A DNA stretch of 64,000 nt, taken from the NCBI RefSeq assembly GCF_002795865.1, contig NZ_CP024920.1:2329001-2393000 (forward strand), in the 5' to 3' direction. Made by a program: the position numbers and the translations under genes. Under the pieces are notes generated by a model, which saw only the letters and a list, made by a program, of their open reading frames with translations, was not told the origin of the DNA and did no database searches. The DNA comes from Qipengyuania seohaensis (lineage in GTDB: Bacteria > Pseudomonadota > Alphaproteobacteria > Sphingomonadales > Sphingomonadaceae). Shown here one piece after another: positions 59,376-64,000 of the stretch. How positions within the stretch are numbered: the first letter of the stretch is position 1; the number at the start of each line of letters is the position of its first letter.

Positions 59376-60305
59376 TCAGCCTTCGTCCTTGCCCTTTGCG
59401 CGCCGGATCACGCCTTCCTGCGCCACGCTGGCGACCAGCTGCCCGTCCCGATTGAAAATCCGGCCACGGTTGAAACCGCGACCGCCACCGGACCACGGGC
59501 TGTCCGTTGCGTAGAGTAGCCATTCGTCGGCGCGGGCGGGGCGATGGAACCAGATCGTATGGTCGAGGCTGGCGCCTTTCAGTTCGCCGCGCGCCCACGA
59601 CAGGCCATGGGGCAGGGCACTTGTGCCGAGCAGCGTGAAATCGCTGGCATAGGCGATCACGGCCCTGTGCAGGGCTGGGTTTTCCTCGATCGGAGGAAGC
59701 GGGGCGACTGTGCGGAACCAGCTATGCGCGGCAGGCGGCTTGGGTTCTGCGTTCATCCAGTGCAGCTTGTCGGACGTGCGCATCTCGATGGGGCGCGGGC
59801 GCAGCATCAGGGCGCGCTGAACGTCAGAAACCTTGTCCATCGCATCCAGGAAACGTTTCCTCAACTCGCCGTCGGACAACAGGTCTTCGGGCGGGGCGAC
59901 GTCCGGCATCGGGCTTTCCGCGTGTTCCAGCCCGTCTTCGGGGCGCTGGAAACTGGCGGTGAGGTTCAGGATCGCGCTCGGCGCGTCGTCACCGATCTGC
60001 TGGCGCGCGACGACCCTGCGATTGGCGAAGGACCGGCCGTCGAAATCGGCAGCGACCGAATAGTCGATGTCGATGCCCTCGCGTCCGCCGCGCAGGAAAT
60101 AGGCGTGAAGCGAATGCGCCTCCATCCCCTCCGGCGCGCTGGCCTGCGCTGCCTGGAGGGCCTGCGCGACGACCTGTCCGCCGAATACGCGCCCGATGCC
60201 TCCGGGCTGCTGGCGACCTGCGAAATGTCCGTCGCCCTTGTCGGTTACGGTCAACAGGCGGATTAATCCGGCGACGAGGTCTTCTGGGGTCTTGGTATCG
60301 GTCAC
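59376..60305 (-). CDS. tesB: Acyl-CoA thioesterase II
   Basis: 309 aa, double-hotdog thioesterase hydrolysing medium/long-chain acyl-CoA. FGGQVVAQALQAA near residue 45 and AYASDFTLLGTSALPHG (catalytic Asp/Thr region) with the later FHRPARADEWLLY are the TesB pattern. GTG start at 60305 (VTDTKTPED) suits the fold; an in-frame ATG 51 nt upstream would overlap the cupin gene. Possible functional link to the acyl-CoA ligase at 20 kb and the wax synthase at 51 kb is only by pathway. Confidence 0.92.
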   Translation of the reverse strand: MTDTKTPEDLVAGLIRLLTVTDKGDGHFAGRQQPGGIGRVFGGQVVAQALQAAQASAPEGMEAHSLHAYFLRGGREGIDIDYSVAADFDGRSFANRRVVARQQIGDDAPSAILNLTASFQRPEDGLEHAESPMPDVAPPEDLLSDGELRKRFLDAMDKVSDVQRALMLRPRPIEMRTSDKLHWMNAEPKPPAAHSWFRTVAPLPPIEENPALHRAVIAYASDFTLLGTSALPHGLSWARGELKGASLDHTIWFHRPARADEWLLYATDSPWSGGGRGFNRGRIFNRDGQLVASVAQEGVIRRAKGKDEG

Positions 60306-60336
60306 GCAGCGGCTTTGCGTCGGAGCGCGCGCAGGG

Positions 60337-61194
60337 TCAAGCGCCCCCGGCTCCAAGTCGTCTCAGCACCCGCCAGGCGAGCGACTTGGCACGGTTGCGA
60401 TGGGGCCACCTGCCCGGCGCTCTCGGAGCCATGCCCCGTCGGCGCAGGACGCCGTTGAAGCAGCGCGCCGCAGCCTCGGCATAGCTCCACTCGCTTCGCC
60501 AGGTGATGGAAAGAGAAATCGAACTTGCAGGGCCGTTGCGCACGAAATGGGGCGCCATGACCGGCACATATACCGCCTCCTTGGGCCCCAGTTCGAATTG
60601 CCTGCCCGCGTCTATGAGCGCGTCGTTCCAAGGCAATTCGCGCGGGCCGCCCAGGTGATAGCTTTCATGCACAGTGTCCGGCGCGAAACCGGGATCGCCT
60701 GCGGGGAACTGCGTCATGACCTTGGTGCCGCTAAGCTGGAGCAGGATATTATGCTCCGGATCGAAATGGTAAGGCGTGACTGCATCCGGGCTGGAAATGA
60801 AGATATAGCCCTGCGGGGTCAGCATCCGTCCGGTCCGCGCTTCGATAAATGGCTTCATTTCGTCGAGCAGCCCTTCGAGCAGGTCGCGATATACGGGCAC
60901 CTGTTCGATATTCTTGAGGACAGCCCAACTGTTGCTGTCGGCAATCCGGCGGATCGTGTCCTGGATAGAGAGGCCGTTGGACGCGGGCTTGCCGTCCACG
61001 CCGATCGGCACATCGCCGCGGTTATATTCCACGCTCCCGGCGGGAAGCTGCGACGCCAGTTCGGCCAGGCGGTCGAGGGTCAGTCGCTGCTCGTCTTCCA
61101 GATGATGGGTGAGCGTGTGCGGCACCTCGGGGTAGGATCTGGCGAAGACATCCCTGCTTTCATGGTCGAATACCGGAGGCTTCCTGCTGCTCAT
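60337..61194 (-). CDS. Cupin-like (JmjC/cupin_8 type) oxygenase candidate
   Basis: 285 aa. YHFDPEHN places His143 and Asp145 and APHFVRNG His216 in the order of an Fe(II)/2-oxoglutarate facial triad, typical of the cupin_8/JmjC-like hydroxylases; Thr/Lys near 157-160 could bind 2-oxoglutarate. Substrate unknown. The ATG at 61194 overlaps the upstream GNAT stop by 4 nt (ATGA); the frame remains open upstream to 62301 but that part is a shadow of the GNAT gene. The pair looks like one functional unit. Confidence 0.82.
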   Translation of the reverse strand: MSSRKPPVFDHESRDVFARSYPEVPHTLTHHLEDEQRLTLDRLAELASQLPAGSVEYNRGDVPIGVDGKPASNGLSIQDTIRRIADSNSWAVLKNIEQVPVYRDLLEGLLDEMKPFIEARTGRMLTPQGYIFISSPDAVTPYHFDPEHNILLQLSGTKVMTQFPAGDPGFAPDTVHESYHLGGPRELPWNDALIDAGRQFELGPKEAVYVPVMAPHFVRNGPASSISLSITWRSEWSYAEAAARCFNGVLRRRGMAPRAPGRWPHRNRAKSLAWRVLRRLGAGGA

Positions 61195-62351
61195 TGCCTG
61201 CCCTCCTGACGCCGTTCCTCGATCCATGCGAGTGCCTCTCCTGCCATTCGGCGCCAACCCGTGCCTACGGGGATCGAATAACAGGCTATCCGCCTGCGTT
61301 CGGACCAGATGCGCTCGATCATCGAATGCCCCGGGACGGCGCAGCTGTCGCACCATTCTATACGCTCGTCCTCCAGCAGGGCGAGGTTTTCGAGCTGGAG
61401 CTGCAAGCCGGGCGAAAACCTCGCGAAGTCTTCGTCGAAGGTCGTCTTGAACGCGAATGAACCGGGCGGCGTGAGGAAAGTGGCCAGCATGGCGACGGGA
61501 CGACCGTCGCAGGAGAGGGTCAGCCGTTCCAGCCGGCCAAGAGCTGCCGCATTGGCGAGCGACCTGCCAAACACTTCGCGCGTGCGCGGATCGGCGGCGA
61601 TGGCGGAACCCGCTTCGCCTTTCCACCCTCGTTCTTCGAGGGCGAGAAACGCCTCCACCCAGCCGTCGATATCCGTGTCCGACCGCTCCCTTGAAAATTC
61701 GAGCGTCCCGGTTTCGGCCAGCCGCTTGCGCTGCCGCCGCAATTCCTTGCGCGCCTTCGTGGTCATTGAGTTCGCGAGGTAGGCCTCGGGCGGCAGGCTG
61801 CTTTGGAGCAGGGCACGCTGTGCGGAAAAGACCTTTCGCATGGTTCTGCGGGTCCGCTGGCAGGCCTCCTGCAAAGATCCGATCACCGGATCGTCGGGCG
61901 AAACCTGTCGCAGGTGAAAGAACAGCGCTCCGTCCGCGTTGCGGTCGATGTGGTCCAGTAGATCCGTCCAGAACTGCGTCTCGTACCCGTCTGCGATCAA
62001 AGGTGCGCCGCAGAACATATTGGGGTGCAACCATGCGGCAGCGTGACGTAACGAGCGCCCGTGATAGTCGCCGGATTGCCCGAACGGCATGAGCGCGCGC
62101 AGATGACCGGCCTCTACCAGAATGGCGAGCGCGACCTGGCCACTTGGATCGAAAGCCTTGAGGGAGGGCAGAAGAAACCAGCGCTCGAAAAACGGATTCG
62201 GCGATACGGCGCTTCCGGCAAGAGAATGCCACGCGTCCTCGGGCAAGCGGGCGTTTGCGTCCTTCCACGAGATGCAATGGAAGCCGTCGGGCAGTGGGCA
62301 TGGGAAAAGGGCAGCGGACGAGCAGTCCGAGCGTTTGCCAAGCTCCTGCAT
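61191..62351 (-). CDS. GNAT-family (BioF2-like) acetyltransferase
   Basis: 386 aa. The central part (SMTTKARKELRRQRKRLAETG ... WVEAFLALEERGWKGEAGSAI ... RPVAMLATFLTPPGSFAFKTTFDEDFARFSPG) matches the acetyltransferase_6/GNAT domain often annotated with exopolysaccharide or peptide-bridge chemistry. Start MQELGKR at 62351 chosen for its position just before the conserved part; an in-frame ATG lies 105 nt upstream. The substrate is unknown. Coupled to the cupin-like gene. Confidence 0.78.
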   Translation of the reverse strand: MQELGKRSDCSSAALFPCPLPDGFHCISWKDANARLPEDAWHSLAGSAVSPNPFFERWFLLPSLKAFDPSGQVALAILVEAGHLRALMPFGQSGDYHGRSLRHAAAWLHPNMFCGAPLIADGYETQFWTDLLDHIDRNADGALFFHLRQVSPDDPVIGSLQEACQRTRRTMRKVFSAQRALLQSSLPPEAYLANSMTTKARKELRRQRKRLAETGTLEFSRERSDTDIDGWVEAFLALEERGWKGEAGSAIAADPRTREVFGRSLANAAALGRLERLTLSCDGRPVAMLATFLTPPGSFAFKTTFDEDFARFSPGLQLQLENLALLEDERIEWCDSCAVPGHSMIERIWSERRRIACYSIPVGTGWRRMAGEALAWIEERRQEGRQ

Positions 62352-62440
62352 ATTTCCGGCCCCGTCGCAGTGCGCAGTTCCGACCCTGATGTAAGGTCTA
62401 GCGCCATCGTGCGGCGATGCAAACCACGATGCCCACACGG

Positions 62441-62477
62441 AAAAGGGCGGCGACACCCTGAGATGCCGCCGCCCTTT
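62441..62477 (-). terminator. Intrinsic terminator of hppA
   Basis: 11-bp perfect stem (62442-62452 with 62467-62477), GC-rich with an A/T end, followed on the minus strand by a short T-run. It lies 22 nt after the hppA stop. Confidence 0.8.
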
Positions 62478-62499
62478 GTAGCGTCAATGATCTTACGGA

Positions 62500-64000
62500 T
62501 CAGCCAGCTGCGAGTGCTGCGAGGAGCAGCAGTGCAACGATATTGGTGATCTTGATCATCGGGTTCACGGCCGGGCCCGCGGTATCCTTGTAGGGATCGC
62601 CCACGGTGTCGCCGGTCACGGCAGCCTTGTGGGCTTCGGAGCCCTTGCCGCCGTGATTGCCGTCTTCGATGTACTTCTTGGCGTTATCCCACGCACCGCC
62701 GCCGGCGGTCATGGAAAGCGCCACGAAGATACCGCCGATGATCACGCCGAGGAGCAATGCACCCACCGCAGCAAAGGCGTTCTCCTGGCCTGCAAGGAAC
62801 AGGATGGAGAAGTAGACCACGATCGGTGCCAGAAGCGGAAGCATCGAAGGCAGGATCATTTCCTTGATCGCGGCCTTGGTCACGAGGTCGACCGTACGCG
62901 CGTAGTTTGGCTTGCTGGTGCCGGCCATGATGCCTGCATCGGCTGCGAACTGCTCGCGCACGTCCTTCACCACGTCGCCGGCCGCGCGGCCCACGGCGGT
63001 CATGCCCATCGCACCGAAGAGGTACGGGAGCAGTGCGCCGAGAAGCAGGCCGACGATGACATACGGGTTCTCGAGGCTGAAATCGACGTCAGCATCCGGG
63101 AACAGCTTCGCAAGGTCGGTCGTGTAGGCGGCGAACAGCACCAGCGCGCCGAGGCCCGCCGAACCGATTGCATAGCCCTTGGTCACGGCCTTGGTGGTGT
63201 TGCCCACTGCATCGAGCATGTCGGTCTTTTCGCGAACGCTTTCGTCGAGACCGGCCATTTCCGCGATGCCGCCTGCGTTGTCCGTCACCGGGCCATAGGC
63301 GTCGAGTGCCACGACCATACCCGCCAAAGCCAGCATTGCGGTGGCGGCATAGGCGATGCCCATGAGCCCGGCGAGCTGGAAGGTGGCGATGATGCCGGCG
63401 ACGATCACCAGCGTCGGAAGTGCGGTCGATTCAAGGCTGATGGCGAGGCCCTGGATCACATTGGTGCCGTGACCCGTTTCCGAGCTCTTGGCGATCGAGC
63501 GGACCGGACGATAGTTCGTGCCGGTGTAATACTCGGTGATCCAGATGATGAGGCCGGTGATCGCGAGGCCGATCAGCGAGCACCAGAACAGGTCCATGCC
63601 GGTAAATCCGACGACCTGAGCTGCCGTGCCTTCTTCAGCCAGCGGAGCGCCCGGGTCGATGCCTGCGACAGCGCCGCCGATTTCCGTTCCCATACCGCCA
63701 AGCGCATAGCTGATGACGACATAGATGAGCGGAATGGCGAGGACTGCCGAGACGATGAAGCCCTTGTACATCGCGCCCATCACGTTCGTGCTGCCCTTGC
63801 CGAGCTTCACGAAATAGGTGCCGATGATGCTGGTCACGATGCACGCGCCGCCGATCAGCAGGGGCAGTGCCATCATGGGCAGCAGCAGGTCGCCCAGAAC
63901 CTCGCTAAAGAGCAGCGCGGTCAGGACCATTGTGACACCGACCGTTACGACATAGGTTTCGAACAAGTCGGCAGCCATGCCGGCGCAGTCGCCCACGTTG
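62500..64000 (-). CDS. hppA: Membrane-bound proton-translocating pyrophosphatase, C-terminal part
   Basis: Partial: the frame enters from beyond the right edge; 500 residues are visible. [14 protein letters not shown] at the edge is the pyrophosphate-binding/transport signature, and [17 protein letters not shown] lies in the conserved C-terminal part. The GNTTKA segment (~63188-63205) has Lys where K+-dependent pumps have Ala, so this should be the K+-insensitive H+-pumping type. It uses pyrophosphate to build the proton gradient. A terminator follows. Confidence 0.95.
   Translation of the reverse strand, partial: NVGDCAGMAADLFETYVVTVGVTMVLTALLFSEVLGDLLLPMMALPLLIGGACIVTSIIGTYFVKLGKGSTNVMGAMYKGFIVSAVLAIPLIYVVISYALGGMGTEIGGAVAGIDPGAPLAEEGTAAQVVGFTGMDLFWCSLIGLAITGLIIWITEYYTGTNYRPVRSIAKSSETGHGTNVIQGLAISLESTALPTLVIVAGIIATFQLAGLMGIAYAATAMLALAGMVVALDAYGPVTDNAGGIAEMAGLDESVREKTDMLDAVGNTTKAVTKGYAIGSAGLGALVLFAAYTTDLAKLFPDADVDFSLENPYVIVGLLLGALLPYLFGAMGMTAVGRAAGDVVKDVREQFAADAGIMAGTSKPNYARTVDLVTKAAIKEMILPSMLPLLAPIVVYFSILFLAGQENAFAAVGALLLGVIIGGIFVALSMTAGGGAWDNAKKYIEDGNHGGKGSEAHKAAVTGDTVGDPYKDTAGPAVNPMIKITNIVALLLLAALAAG

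Noticed and set aside
61195-62301. N-terminal extension of the cupin-like frame
   Set aside because: It lies wholly inside the GNAT gene in another frame, and the ATG at 61194 gives the proper ATGA coupling.

Overview
The window looks like the chromosome of an aerobic, Gram-negative alphaproteobacterium of the Sphingomonadales, most likely Erythrobacteraceae (Erythrobacter/Qipengyuania/Altererythrobacter type). Evidence: high GC with NNS-biased codons, a CcrM-type GANTC methyltransferase, an HWE histidine kinase, three-subunit proton-translocating transhydrogenase genes, an ABA4-like membrane protein, two TonB-dependent outer-membrane proteins, a K+-insensitive H+-pyrophosphatase and the infA-maf-RNase E/G-yacG-tRNA-Phe cluster. 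I see no insertion sequence, integrase, rRNA operon or CRISPR array. Genes are dense and many overlap by 1-8 nt, so most lie in short operons. Family names come from motifs read in the translations, not from database searches.

Layout: 0-5.3 kb holds a partial PQQ-type sugar dehydrogenase, rnhB, an SDR, ccrM, a ferredoxin-reductase-like protein and an OmpA-like barrel. 5.4-10 kb holds an HWE kinase, folP, an SDR and an NtrC-like regulator. 10.2-13.6 kb is a cytochrome-oxidase subunit IV-like peptide plus pntAA-pntAB-pntB. 13.7-16.8 kb is a parallel beta-helix protein / diheme cytochrome / alpha-beta hydrolase operon. 16.9-22.9 kb holds racemase, dgt, ABA4-like, acyl-CoA ligase and DUF938 genes and a tandem pair of entericidin-like lipoproteins. 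22.9-24.5 kb is a lone cpaF.

24.6-29.5 kb is a visibly AT-richer glycan island: a flippase-like membrane protein, a UDP-GlcNAc 2-epimerase, a GT39-like membrane glycosyltransferase and a polyprenyl-phosphate-type GT2. It is probably acquired. 29.6-35.7 kb holds an EamA transporter, glmS, a GGDEF-EAL protein and purQ/purS. 35.9-43.2 kb has a lipoprotein M16 metallopeptidase divergent from a TonB receptor, a lipid kinase and purC. 43.4-46.4 kb has an HPr-kinase-like ATPase, tRNA-Phe and the yacG/RNase E/G/maf/infA cluster. 46.6-53 kb has a second TonB-dependent protein with a tandem cysteine-repeat insert, an alpha/beta hydrolase, a wax ester synthase/DGAT with a histone-H1-like tail and an HI0933-type flavoprotein. 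53-64 kb has an amino-acid permease, uvrC, a universal stress protein, a DEAD-box helicase, tesB, a cupin/GNAT pair and a truncated hppA.

The signals most worth following: (1) a terminator/anti-terminator-like pair of mutually exclusive hairpins with a T6 run just upstream of purC; (2) six GANTC sites in 152 bp, two of them mirrored in an inverted repeat, upstream of ccrM itself; (3) the duplicated two-cysteine module in the 46.6 kb outer-membrane protein; (4) the lysine-rich tail on the wax synthase; (5) the divergent M16 peptidase/TonB receptor pair, which recalls the Fus protein-uptake system; (6) a GAFPGA instead of GAFTGA loop in the NtrC-like regulator.
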